A DNA stretch of 21,540 bases from a virus: IMG/VR virus record IMGVR_UViG_3300030380_000377, positions 1 to 21,540 of that record; one strand, given 5' to 3'. Positions within the stretch are counted from its first letter, which is position 1; each line of letters starts with the position of its first letter. Positions 5,597 through 14,974 of this stretch are shown piece after piece. The notes beneath the pieces were generated by a model. That model was not told the DNA's origin and ran no database searches. It worked only from the letters and a program-made list of their open reading frames with translations. Position numbers and translations under genes: made by a program.

Positions 5597-7629
5597 TGGC
5601 CAGGGTTACCCAGTATCAATCAAATTTTACTGTAGGTGAGATTGACCCTCTTCTACATGGCAGAATAGATATACAGCAATATGCATCAGCTTTAGAAAAA
5701 GCTCAGAATGTTGTTGTGCTTCCCCAAGGTGGTTTTGAAAGACGGCCTGGTCTTAGATTCATGCTGGATATATCATCTCACCTGGGTGGATCATTTACTA
5801 CCTTAGATGGTATTAGATTAGTTCCTTTTGAATTTTCTACGACACAATCCTATATGCTGGTGTTTGTTAAAAACACAACTAGCAATACCAGGATGTTTGT
5901 TTTTGCAAATGGACAACAGATAACCAACATCAATGGATCAGGCAATGACTTCCTTGTTTGTGCCTTGGGTGACATTGATCTTGATCGTATGTACTTTACT
6001 CAAAGTGCAGATACACTAATCCTGGTGCATGAGGATATGTCTCCTAAGTCTATTGTTAGAGGTGGTAGTAATTCAACCTGGACCTTTGCGACTATATCCC
6101 TCACCTCACCCAAACATGCTTTTACTTTATCTAGTAGCAATCCCTCTGCTACGATTACTCCGGATGCTGTAGACGGCACAGTCAACCTAACAGCTTCATC
6201 AGGAGTGTTTTCTGCAGGGAATGTTGATCAGTATATCAATGTTCTTAATGGTTTTGGAAGAGCCAGGATTGTAGAGTTTACATCATCGACTGTCGTTAAA
6301 GTTGTAACCGAGTTCCCCTTCTTTGAAAAAGACGTAGCTATAGCATCCGGTTCTTGGGAGCTTGAGCAAGGGTATGAAGATGTCTTTTCCAGCACTAGAG
6401 GTTTTCCAAGAACTTGTACATTCCATGAAGGAAGATTGTTTTTTGGTGGTAGTAAGTCTTTACCCAATGCTTTGTTTGGATCAAAGATAGGTGACTTTTT
6501 TAAATTTAAAACACATGAAGCCCTCGATGATGATGCCTTGTTTGTGACGATAGCGACCGATAGTGTCAATGCTATAACAGCTATGAGATCAGGAAGAGAC
6601 CTACAGATATTTACAACTGATGCTGAGTTCTTTGTACCCCAGGCTGATCTTGATCCTATCACACCATCTAACCTGGTTATTAAGAATGCGACAAGACGAG
6701 GATCAAAAGAAGGTATCAAGCCGGTGTCAGCAGAAGGTGGTACATTATTTATTCAAAGAGAAGGCAAGGCCCTAAGAGAGTTTTTATTTAGTGATGTTGA
6801 TCTAAACTACCAGGCTAATAATATCTCACTGCTATCATCTCATTTACTTAAAACACCAAGATCAATGGCATTGAGGGTTGCGACATCTACTGATGATGGT
6901 GATCTACTTTTAATTACAAATGATCAGGATGGCACAATGGGAGTGTTCTCAATACTGAGATCACAGAATGTTGTAGCTCCTTCAGAGTTCATCACAGATG
7001 GTAAGTTTTTAGACGTAGGTGTTGATATTACTGACATTTATGTTGTTACAGAAAGAACAATCAATAGTGCTACAAAACGATATGTTGAGATGTTTGACGA
7101 TCAAAGAACGACAGATGCCAACATACAATACTTCTCAGGGGCAACCAGCCCTGATCAATCTTTACCAGGTAATACAACTTGCTCCAACCTATCTCACCTG
7201 GAAGGCAAGACTGTAGATGTAGTAAGAGATAATTTTGTTTTGACTGACAAGACTGTTTCAAGTGGGGCTATAACTATAGATCAAGCACCCTCATCATTTG
7301 TTGAGGTTGGCCTTCCCTACACTGTCGAAGTCAAGACATTACCAGCAGAACCCAAGTTGTCATCCGGTGTGGTTGTTAGCCGGAAACGTAGAATATTAGA
7401 AGCTACACCAGTTTTAGACAGAACTCAGAATGTAGCCATCAATGGGTTTCAATGTGTCTTAGAATCTTTTCCTTATACATTAGGATCAGTACCTACGACA
7501 TTTACCGGAAGAAAAAGGATTGCTCCCCTACTGGGATACAGTGATACAGCACAACTTACATTTACACAAACACAACCTCTATTCGCTACTGTATTAGGAG
7601 TAGAGTACAAACTAAGTACTGGACAATAA
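5596..7629 (+). CDS. Tail tubular protein B (T7 gp12-like nozzle)
   Basis: 677 residues (T7 gp12 is 794). The N-terminus is diagnostic: QSNFTVGEIDPLLHGRID, then YASALEKAQNVVVLPQGGFERRPGLRF, a segment strongly conserved in podophage nozzle and stabilization proteins. The rest is beta-rich, with GYEDVFSSTRGFPRTCTFHEGRLFFGG (about residues 255-282), another signature of the family, in which a propeller-like platform forms the tail tube. Six copies would form the tail nozzle that passes DNA and to which fibres attach. It starts within the stop of tubular protein A and ends 1 nt before the first internal virion protein. No enzymatic domain is visible. Confidence 0.92.
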   Translation: MARVTQYQSNFTVGEIDPLLHGRIDIQQYASALEKAQNVVVLPQGGFERRPGLRFMLDISSHLGGSFTTLDGIRLVPFEFSTTQSYMLVFVKNTTSNTRMFVFANGQQITNINGSGNDFLVCALGDIDLDRMYFTQSADTLILVHEDMSPKSIVRGGSNSTWTFATISLTSPKHAFTLSSSNPSATITPDAVDGTVNLTASSGVFSAGNVDQYINVLNGFGRARIVEFTSSTVVKVVTEFPFFEKDVAIASGSWELEQGYEDVFSSTRGFPRTCTFHEGRLFFGGSKSLPNALFGSKIGDFFKFKTHEALDDDALFVTIATDSVNAITAMRSGRDLQIFTTDAEFFVPQADLDPITPSNLVIKNATRRGSKEGIKPVSAEGGTLFIQREGKALREFLFSDVDLNYQANNISLLSSHLLKTPRSMALRVATSTDDGDLLLITNDQDGTMGVFSILRSQNVVAPSEFITDGKFLDVGVDITDIYVVTERTINSATKRYVEMFDDQRTTDANIQYFSGATSPDQSLPGNTTCSNLSHLEGKTVDVVRDNFVLTDKTVSSGAITIDQAPSSFVEVGLPYTVEVKTLPAEPKLSSGVVVSRKRRILEATPVLDRTQNVAINGFQCVLESFPYTLGSVPTTFTGRKRIAPLLGYSDTAQLTFTQTQPLFATVLGVEYKLSTGQ

Positions 7630-7630
7630 C

Positions 7631-8179
7631 ATGACAGTAGCAGTCGCATCATTAGTATTAGCCGGAGTAAGTGCTTTTGCTCAGATAAAAGCCGGAGAAG
7701 CACAAAAGAAAGCACTCTACTCTCAGGCACAATTTAAGGAACTAGAGGGCCGTATAGAAGCAGTAAAGGCAAAAGAGCAAGGCACAAAAGCTTTGGAGAA
7801 TACAAGACGAGCTTTAGCTTCTGTAAATGCTACAGCTTTTGCTGGTGGCCTAGAGCCTACAATCGGCACACCGAATACATTTGCAATCAACAATATTATA
7901 AAACCTGGTACATCAGACTTTTTTACTGCAAGGGATAATGCATTCTTAGCAATAAGTTCTTCTCAGGCCCAAGCCGAAGATTTACGTTTTGCTGGAAGGC
8001 AAGCAAAGAAACAAGGATATATAAGTGCTTTAGGAACTATTGCTGGTGCTGGCTTGAACTATGCTTCATTAGGTGGTCCTGGAACTACTGGAACAACATC
8101 CACTAGCACAACATCCACAAGTATGACAAGAGGTCCAAGTCCTGGCTCTTATCAGGCAAGGTATAGTACATATGGCTAG
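7631..8179 (+). CDS. Internal virion protein (T7 gp14-like)
   Basis: 182 residues, close to T7 gp14 (196). It begins with a hydrophobic segment VAVASLVLAGVSAFA, followed by long Ala/Lys/Gln/Glu helices (GEAQKKALYSQAQFKELEGR; NTRRALASVNATAFAGGL), then a Gly/Thr/Ser-rich low-complexity tail. This pattern of hydrophobic start plus Ala-rich helix is shared by podophage gp14-type proteins, which are ejected first and form a pore in the outer membrane. Position just after the nozzle gene matches T7. The start has no clear Shine-Dalgarno and probably relies on coupling to the upstream stop. It overlaps the next gene by 8 nt. Confidence 0.75.
   Translation: MTVAVASLVLAGVSAFAQIKAGEAQKKALYSQAQFKELEGRIEAVKAKEQGTKALENTRRALASVNATAFAGGLEPTIGTPNTFAINNIIKPGTSDFFTARDNAFLAISSSQAQAEDLRFAGRQAKKQGYISALGTIAGAGLNYASLGGPGTTGTTSTSTTSTSMTRGPSPGSYQARYSTYG
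8093..8122 (+). repeat. Two-copy 15-bp tandem repeat
   Basis: ACAACATCCACTAGC is followed directly by ACAACATCCACAAGT (13 of 15 identical). It encodes a doubled TTSTS in the tail of the gp14-like protein and may vary in copy number between relatives. Confidence 0.7.
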
Positions 8180-10028
8180 AACAAGGTTTCAATCATTATC
8201 ATCTAGAATACAACTTGGTAATATCCAAGGGCCTTCCGGTATTGGAGCAAGAGAGCAAGGTAGGACATTGAGTTTGTTGAGCAGTGAGCTTAACAAAATG
8301 AGTAACTTTTTTTTCAAAAGAGCAGAAGCAGAAGCACAGATACAAGGTGAAAAATTTGGTGCTGAAAACACTCCGACTGTACAAGACTATCAAAAATCTA
8401 TAGCCAAAGGTGAGAACCCTTTAGAACAATTTGATAGAAAAACAGTTTTTGGATCATCTGCATTTAATCAGGTAGCCAAGACACTTGGTAACAGTCTGAT
8501 TGTTTCTGCTAGTAATCAAATGAATCAAAAGTTTCTAGAGGTCGAACAAACTCCAATAAGTATTGATGAATTTAAAAAAGACCTGAATGCAATAATTTTA
8601 GAAACATCCAAACTAGCATATGACATTTCACCTGGCATTGGTGAACAAGTAACATCTGATCTAAGTATTAAGGCTAATGGTCACTTCTACAAGTATGGTG
8701 TTCAGGTTAATAAAATTACAACTCGTGGTTTACAAAGTGGTGCAACATTAATTTTAGACAATCACCTTAATAATTTAGAGAGTGAGATAACAGCTATACT
8801 TCCAAAAAACACAGACACTGTAAATCAAAAAGAACTCGCACAAAAAATATATGGCAAGGGTGGTATCAAAGACAGTCTGTTAAACAAATACAGTCAAACA
8901 ATGGTTGGTGCTAGATTTGAAAAAGAAGCATTTAAATCAGGTGTAAAAGATTGGAACACAGCATTTAAGACAAGTATGTTCTCAACACTCAAAACATTGG
9001 CATTTAATAATTCAAAAGATTTATCAGACATAACAGATAATCTAAGAAGAGGTAAAGCCACTGGTGATAAAACTATAGATGCTTTGGTATCAGGATTGTC
9101 TTTAGGTGATCGGCAACAACTAGCCACTGAAATTACAGCTATGGCTAATAATCAAAACTCAATAGAAGATTTAGCTGATGAAGAAAAAAATAAGTTGGCT
9201 GGTCAGACAGCTTCAGAATTAGAAGTTAAAATTACTAACGATATACAGCAAGGTAAACCTCAAGCAACAATAACAGCAGATTTAGCTAAGTTAAAAAAAC
9301 TTGTTGATCTAGACGATGAAACAAATGCCTGGGAAACTCTAACAAAAATGAACAACAAGGCTGGTGGTGTAAGAACTGTTAGTGATGCTGTAACATTGAG
9401 AGACTTAACTAAGAAAGCTGGTTTTGGAACACTCACATATAAAGAACTTAATGAAAAGGCTGACCTATTAACACCCTCAGATTTTAACACTATACTTACA
9501 AAACTTAATGGACAGCAAACACAAAGCTTTGCAGATGCGAAAACTATACTAGCAAAAGAATTAGGATTTTTAGTTGATAGAGAAATAAGAGATAAGAAAG
9601 ATCCACAATATGCAAAAGGTGAAGTTTTTGTTCAGATACTAGGTAAACTGCAAGAACAAGAGTTGAACTACAATAAAACAAAAACCACTGCCGATGCTCC
9701 CTTTGATCATGTAAAAGCTGTGCAAGACTTAGTTAAAGTTGATGGTGAAATAATCTTACAAGAAATATTTACAAAAAAAAGAGATAGCTTCAAAAGAAAT
9801 TACTTTGACACATTTAGAAAGGAATATTCTGATTTAATAGCAAGTGGCGAGCCTATGACAAGAGATAATGTTTTGAAAATGGAAGATAAGCTTGAAGATA
9901 TGTTGAGTGATGTTGAACAAAGAAAAGGTTTGTTTTTGTCAGGTAACGAGAAAAAAGAAAAAGCAAGAATAGAAACATTTATATCAATTACAAAAAGTAT
10001 GCTTGCTGAAGAAAGGTTTAGCGAATGA
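8172..10028 (+). CDS. Internal virion protein (T7 gp15-like, helical)
   Basis: 618 residues, almost entirely predicted helical from composition, with no membrane segment. The N-terminal part NFFFKRAEAEAQIQGEKFGAENTPT (about residues 45-69) is a pattern seen in core and ejection proteins of marine podophages. T7 gp15 is 747 residues and forms, with gp16, the periplasmic part of the DNA-ejection conduit. Position between the gp14-like protein and two further large proteins gives the assignment; sequence alone gives no domain. It starts 8 nt before the upstream stop and ends in an ATGA overlap with the next gene. The DNA is more AT-rich here than in the head genes. Confidence 0.7.
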   Translation: MARTRFQSLSSRIQLGNIQGPSGIGAREQGRTLSLLSSELNKMSNFFFKRAEAEAQIQGEKFGAENTPTVQDYQKSIAKGENPLEQFDRKTVFGSSAFNQVAKTLGNSLIVSASNQMNQKFLEVEQTPISIDEFKKDLNAIILETSKLAYDISPGIGEQVTSDLSIKANGHFYKYGVQVNKITTRGLQSGATLILDNHLNNLESEITAILPKNTDTVNQKELAQKIYGKGGIKDSLLNKYSQTMVGARFEKEAFKSGVKDWNTAFKTSMFSTLKTLAFNNSKDLSDITDNLRRGKATGDKTIDALVSGLSLGDRQQLATEITAMANNQNSIEDLADEEKNKLAGQTASELEVKITNDIQQGKPQATITADLAKLKKLVDLDDETNAWETLTKMNNKAGGVRTVSDAVTLRDLTKKAGFGTLTYKELNEKADLLTPSDFNTILTKLNGQQTQSFADAKTILAKELGFLVDREIRDKKDPQYAKGEVFVQILGKLQEQELNYNKTKTTADAPFDHVKAVQDLVKVDGEIILQEIFTKKRDSFKRNYFDTFRKEYSDLIASGEPMTRDNVLKMEDKLEDMLSDVEQRKGLFLSGNEKKEKARIETFISITKSMLAEERFSE

Positions 10029-12079
10029 TTATATTTGATGAAGATCAGATTTTATCAGAAATATTTGCTAGTAATACACTAAGAGACAAAGGTGTAAATC
10101 TTAACATTGCTATTTCAGAAAATGGTGCAAACATTCAAAAACAAACAACTTTTGTCGATAAAGCATTAGATGTTGTCAAAGCCACTCCAGGTGCTGTCGG
10201 TGATTTTGGTGTAGGTGTTGCTAAAGGAGTTCCGACTGGTGCAAGTAAGTTTGGCACTGAGATAATGGACACTATTACTAATGGTGCATACAGCAAATCA
10301 TTTATACCTTTTGTAAATGAAAAGTTACCTATCATAGGTGATATAAATAATTATATAAATAATTTGTTGAAACCTGAGGGTACTGCACAAGAAGTTGGTT
10401 CGGCTATCGGTGAAGGTGTTGGCCAGGTCGTTTTACCTGGTGCTATGGGAACAAAAGCTCTTCAAGGTGCTAATATAGGATCAACATTTTTAAGAAATGT
10501 TTTAGGGTATGGTAGTGCAGAAGCAATAGGAATGAATCCACAAGACCAAGGGTTGTTAGAGTTAGGCACATCCTTTTTTGTATCAAATGATAATTTAAAA
10601 CAAGAAATAATAAACAGCCTAAAAGCCGATGAAGATCAATCTGTATTGATGCAAAAAATACAAAAAGCACCACAAAGGTTTTTTGAGGGTGGCATTGTAG
10701 GAGAATCACTAGGCAAGGCTCTAGAAGGTGTTGGTGTTTTATATAGAGCTATGAAAGGTAGTGATAAGATTAAGAATGCCTTGCAGAACATCGGAGAAAA
10801 AGCCCAGGGTGAATTAGACCTAGATGCTAATACGACTACCCTATCCATGAATGCTGTAGGTGAAGCAGATAAATTAATCAAACAAGGTTTGGCTAAGTTC
10901 GCACCTAACAATATTATGGATGATACGAAGCTTGTTCTTAGCAAAAGAGCAGAAGAAATGAAGTTGCCTACTAACAAACGAACAATGCCTAGTGGACAAA
11001 ACCCATTGTTTGACACATCTGATGAAGCATATCAAAAATTAGAAGTTGAGCAAAAAGAAACACCAGTACCAAGAAAAACAGAAGATCAGGTTTATCCTTT
11101 GAATAATAGAGCTAAGGCTATTGAGGACAAAGCCGATGCTATTGCTGATGCTTTGGCAAAAAAAATAATTCCATTTAAAGGTCGTAATATACAATATTTT
11201 TACAACACATCACCTATTATCAAAAAAGCTATAGAACTAGGAATACCAAGGGAAACAGCTATAGAGCAACTAATGAAGTTTGGTAAAAATTATGCTTCTA
11301 CTAGCCCAAGAACTATGACTGATCAGAATCTAAGAAATGCATCTCTTGTTGCCACAAAAGAAAATATTGGTGTTGACTTAAATAAAATACTTGGACCAGG
11401 TGGTGATGGTGTAAATGAAAAGGGTTATCCTATGATGATTAACCCTGGTGGTATACATAAAAAACTTATAGATGCTTCTAGAGCAGAAGGAATAAGTTTT
11501 GATACAAATCCAAAGCCGGCAACTTTTGCCCAAAATGTGGCTGGTAATTTAGAAGGTGTAACAGTTGATACTCATGCTATCAGAGCAGTTATTGACGTTA
11601 TGAATGAACTAGAACCAGGATCAGTTCCTATAGAATGGATTGGTGGTAAGACAGCTAAAAAGACTAAGCAATTTCAAGAGATGTATAAAAATGATCCATC
11701 ATCATTAGATGTATCAACTATGGTTAGAGATACACTAGAGACACAAGCTCTTAACAAAATAAGCAAGCAAACAGAATATGCTGTTTTTTCTGATTTATAT
11801 AAAAAGGTTGCTGAGAAAGCTGGAGTAAAACCAGCCGAAGCCCAATCATTATCATGGTTTGCTAATGGAGAAAAAACTGGATTAGCTTCTGAACCTAAGA
11901 CCATTGTTGAATTGATAGATGATAGAATTGACGTAACAGCACAACTGACTGGAATGACTAAAGAAGAAGTATTCAAAAAATTTATGCAAGGTTCAATACC
12001 TTTAGCAAGTGCCGGTGGACTAACACTTTTAGATACTGGGGCAATGATACAAGAAGGGGATGATGATGGCTCTACTTGA
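10025..12079 (+). CDS. Internal virion protein with HhH-GPD glycosylase-like domain
   Basis: 684 residues. Residues about 45-245 are Gly/Ala-rich and hydrophobic or amphipathic (GAVGDFGVGVAKGVPTGASK; EVGSAIGEGVGQVVLPGAMG), as expected for a protein that enters membranes on ejection. Residues about 380-640 look like a separate domain: YFYNTSPIIKKAIELG, YASTSPRTMTDQNLRNA (424-439), then PKPATFAQNVAG and VTVDTHAIR (512-520), then AEAQSLSWFANGEKTG (604-619). This order resembles endonuclease III family DNA glycosylases: Lys497 and Asp515 have the same 18-residue spacing as the EndoIII catalytic Lys120 and Asp138, with Asn at +7 and Ala at +9 also shared. The glycine hairpin LPGVG and the Fe-S cysteines are absent. 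Enzyme activity is inference. The C-terminus has a short hydrophobic stretch PLASAGGLTLL. It overlaps the next gene by 20 nt. Confidence 0.75.
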   Translation: MIIFDEDQILSEIFASNTLRDKGVNLNIAISENGANIQKQTTFVDKALDVVKATPGAVGDFGVGVAKGVPTGASKFGTEIMDTITNGAYSKSFIPFVNEKLPIIGDINNYINNLLKPEGTAQEVGSAIGEGVGQVVLPGAMGTKALQGANIGSTFLRNVLGYGSAEAIGMNPQDQGLLELGTSFFVSNDNLKQEIINSLKADEDQSVLMQKIQKAPQRFFEGGIVGESLGKALEGVGVLYRAMKGSDKIKNALQNIGEKAQGELDLDANTTTLSMNAVGEADKLIKQGLAKFAPNNIMDDTKLVLSKRAEEMKLPTNKRTMPSGQNPLFDTSDEAYQKLEVEQKETPVPRKTEDQVYPLNNRAKAIEDKADAIADALAKKIIPFKGRNIQYFYNTSPIIKKAIELGIPRETAIEQLMKFGKNYASTSPRTMTDQNLRNASLVATKENIGVDLNKILGPGGDGVNEKGYPMMINPGGIHKKLIDASRAEGISFDTNPKPATFAQNVAGNLEGVTVDTHAIRAVIDVMNELEPGSVPIEWIGGKTAKKTKQFQEMYKNDPSSLDVSTMVRDTLETQALNKISKQTEYAVFSDLYKKVAEKAGVKPAEAQSLSWFANGEKTGLASEPKTIVELIDDRIDVTAQLTGMTKEEVFKKFMQGSIPLASAGGLTLLDTGAMIQEGDDDGST

Positions 12080-14921
12080 TAATCTTATAAAGATATTAAA
12101 AGCTGGTGAGAAAAAACAAGCACAGATAACTAAAGATAGACTGCCAAGTGATGAAGTTACTTTTGGCTCATCAGGTGTTACCTTCAGGGCTATTGATGAT
12201 AAAAATATAGATGCATTCAACCAGGCATTGAAGCAAGAAGGCTATCAAGGTCCAGGCATAAACCTTCAAAGAGTTGGTGAAATATTATCTGAAAAACTAG
12301 ATGGTCAAATGAAAACTCTTAATTTAGAAGAGATGATATTAGCCATTTCAAAAGACAATGAACAATTTTTTAAGTTCTTAAAAAGAGACCCACAAAGCTT
12401 AGAGAATGTTGTTGCGACTGCACAAGGCATGGGCCTTGATAAAATAGCAGATGATTTACTCAGAAGAAAGCCAGGTGATGTTTTACCAGTAGAGCATATG
12501 GTTGGTGGCATGATGTTGATAACGTCTCTTAGTAGAAACTTAGATGACATGGCTACAAAAATTAAAGGTATGTCAAAAGGTCAAGAGAAAGTTGATTTAT
12601 ACAAACAATTTAATATTAACATGGGTATTATGAAAAATCTTATTGGCCAGGTAAGTGGTGTAGGATCAGAATCTGCTAGAACTCTTGGCATATTATCAGC
12701 TATGAAAAAATTATCTAACATTGATATGGCAGATTTTTATGTAAAGGCAGATAAGATTTTACCAACTGAAGATGATGATTTTATAAATGCACATATAGAA
12801 ATGTATGCAACACTTCCAAAACCAGGTCGTATGGAGTTTGCAAAACAAAGTGTTTTTTCTAGAGGTTATGATGTTCTGATGGAGATATACATAAATGCCC
12901 TACTATCTTCTCCAGTAACTCATGTAGTCAATATGGCTGGTAATGCTATTTATTCTGCACAAAGAACTTTAGAAACTGGACTAGCTGGTCTTGTTGGAGA
13001 AGCAAGAACTAGGATGGGTATAGGTAGCAAAACTGGTGATAGAGTTTATCTTGGTGAGTTCAATGCAGAAGCACATGGAGCTAAGATGGCATTGATGGAT
13101 GCTATGAAAAGCTTTGCACTTACCCTGGGTATTGAAGGCTCAGAAAATGTTGCAACAAAGATTGATCTTAAAAATCTTACATCTATAGGTAACACTGACA
13201 ATATACGAACAGTAGTTGAACAGATACAGAATATCAAAGGTGGTGGCCTGGTAGAGTTTGGCAAAACATCATTTATGCCAGCCTTAAATATTTTAGGTAT
13301 TATGACTAGGATGCCAGGCAGATTTCTCGCTTCAGAAGATGCATTTTTTAAAGTGATTACTGAGAGAAAGGTTTTATATAGAGAAGCTTATCGTAATATG
13401 CAGATTAAATATGAAACACTTATAAATGGTGGTGCAAGTAAAGAGGTAGCAAAGAGAGAAGCAGAAAACGTATACAAAGATATTTTACTTAATACTGATA
13501 AGTATGATGATATCAAACAGCTAATGACACAAGAAGCTAGGGAATCTACTTTTCAAGAAGACCCACAAGGAGCTTTTTCTGCATTGGTCAGGGCATCTAA
13601 CATACCTGGTGGTAAAGTAATTATACCTTTTTCCAAGACACCTACAAACATTGTAAAGGCTGTTTTTGACAGAACTTTGAATTGGTCACCAGTTTATAGA
13701 GCAGTAAAAAAAGGTGAAGGTGCTGAGTTCGACAAAGCTTTTTCAAAATTAGTTTTAGGTAACTCAATATTTGCTGGCATGGTATATATGGCTATGGGTG
13801 AGTATGGAGACCAGGTTGTTATAAATGGAAGTGGTCCTAGTAATCCAAAGGCTAGGAAGTTTAGTGATGCACCACCCTACTCTATTGGTTTTAAACAAGA
13901 AGATGGCTCATATAAATATTTTACATTTTCAAGGTTTGATCCTATCTCAGGTGTTTTAGCTATGGCATCTGACTATGCATACTATGCTCAAAACTCAGGT
14001 GATGCAGATATGGTAAGTCTAGAAAATTTATTTACATCCGGTGTATTGGCTGTTTCTGAATATGCTATGAATATGCCATTTCTCCAGGGTGTATCTGAAT
14101 TACACAAAGCAAGTTTTAATCCTCAAGGGTCTACTGAAAAGTTTATTGAACGTATACAAATATATCTTGGTCAGAAAGCTGGTGGTGTAATAACTACAAC
14201 TAATGATTTTATAAATCAATTTTTGCCAGGACAACCTCTCATAGGTGCAACATCATTTACTGCAACACTTGAAAGAGTTGGCAATCCTGATGCATCAAAT
14301 GTAATGCTTGATGAAGAGCAATTACTTAAAGTTGAAAGATCAGGTATACCAAATGTTATGAGAGGTTTTTATTTAGCCTTAAATAAAGCTAAGTCTAGAA
14401 ATCCAATATTTAGTGATCAGTTACCACCCTCTCTTAATTACTGGGGAGAAGTAAGACAGCAAACATCAGGTAAGTTTACAGATTATTTTAATCCAATAAA
14501 AATACAAGAAGTTGGGTATGATGCTGTCAATGAAGAGTTAAAAACTTTAGCAGAAAATGGATCAGGTGTTTTTGGTGGTCATAAAAAAAGATATGAAGGC
14601 AGTTACTTTACAGCAGAAGAGTATAATAAATACATTGAGTTATTTAACACTATCAATGTTGTTGATCAAAATCGTGGTTTGTATTTAACTAAAAGTGATC
14701 CTGGTTGGAGACCTGAAAATACTATCAAAGAAAAATTAAGAATAAAAATTACAGATGATCAATCAGGATATAAAGAATTATCTTCTGATGAAAAGTTTCA
14801 AGAACTAAATGCTATCAGGTCTAAGTACTCAACTGGAGCTATAAAAAAACTATTTGAAATGATGCCAAGTACAAAGATGAGAGTAGAAAATCCTGAGAAG
14901 CTTGCGATAGGAGGATCATAA
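12060..14921 (+). CDS. Large internal virion protein (T7 gp16 position)
   Basis: 953 residues, or 951 if translation begins at the third of three consecutive ATGs (12060, 12063, 12066); GGGGA at 12056-12060 favours 12066. Recognisable segments are YINALLSSPVTHVVNMAGN (about 277-295), with a following Gly/Ala helix, and GGKVIIPFSKTPTNIVKAVF (about 516-535). Both recur in giant phage ejection or polyvalent proteins. It holds the position of T7 gp16 (1318 residues), which spans the inner membrane during ejection, but I see no lytic transglycosylase motif at its N-terminus, unlike T7. Hydrophobic stretches near 285-305 and 570-585 could insert in the inner membrane. It is the last gene before the fibre promoter. 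Confidence 0.75.
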   Translation: MMMALLDNLIKILKAGEKKQAQITKDRLPSDEVTFGSSGVTFRAIDDKNIDAFNQALKQEGYQGPGINLQRVGEILSEKLDGQMKTLNLEEMILAISKDNEQFFKFLKRDPQSLENVVATAQGMGLDKIADDLLRRKPGDVLPVEHMVGGMMLITSLSRNLDDMATKIKGMSKGQEKVDLYKQFNINMGIMKNLIGQVSGVGSESARTLGILSAMKKLSNIDMADFYVKADKILPTEDDDFINAHIEMYATLPKPGRMEFAKQSVFSRGYDVLMEIYINALLSSPVTHVVNMAGNAIYSAQRTLETGLAGLVGEARTRMGIGSKTGDRVYLGEFNAEAHGAKMALMDAMKSFALTLGIEGSENVATKIDLKNLTSIGNTDNIRTVVEQIQNIKGGGLVEFGKTSFMPALNILGIMTRMPGRFLASEDAFFKVITERKVLYREAYRNMQIKYETLINGGASKEVAKREAENVYKDILLNTDKYDDIKQLMTQEARESTFQEDPQGAFSALVRASNIPGGKVIIPFSKTPTNIVKAVFDRTLNWSPVYRAVKKGEGAEFDKAFSKLVLGNSIFAGMVYMAMGEYGDQVVINGSGPSNPKARKFSDAPPYSIGFKQEDGSYKYFTFSRFDPISGVLAMASDYAYYAQNSGDADMVSLENLFTSGVLAVSEYAMNMPFLQGVSELHKASFNPQGSTEKFIERIQIYLGQKAGGVITTTNDFINQFLPGQPLIGATSFTATLERVGNPDASNVMLDEEQLLKVERSGIPNVMRGFYLALNKAKSRNPIFSDQLPPSLNYWGEVRQQTSGKFTDYFNPIKIQEVGYDAVNEELKTLAENGSGVFGGHKKRYEGSYFTAEEYNKYIELFNTINVVDQNRGLYLTKSDPGWRPENTIKEKLRIKITDDQSGYKELSSDEKFQELNAIRSKYSTGAIKKLFEMMPSTKMRVENPEKLAIGGS

Positions 14922-14974
14922 TATTCTTTATAATTATTTTAATTTAGTGTATAAATCCTAGAGAGGTATCTAAT
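14922..14974 (+). other. Short AT-rich intergenic gap before the fibre genes
   Basis: 53 nt, very AT-rich, holding the second promoter-like motif. There is no GC-rich hairpin with a T run, so no intrinsic terminator is seen after the 953-residue gene. Confidence 0.6.
14948..14962 (+). promoter_or_regulatory. Putative late promoter motif, copy 2 (ahead of fibre genes)
   Basis: TGTATAAATCCTAGA differs from copy 1 (3886-3900) only at one position (C for A). It lies 12 nt before the fibre ATG at 14975. Its last bases run into GAGAGG (14961-14966), the fibre ribosome binding site. If the start point were 6-7 nt after TATAAA, the leader would be only about a dozen bases and would clip that site. 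This suggests an unusual promoter geometry, or that the motif serves another purpose. Confidence 0.55.

Noticed and set aside
6228-6719. 163-codon open frame on the - strand inside tail tubular B
   Set aside because: It lies entirely within a well-recognised + strand gene, with no ribosome binding site or recognisable protein features.
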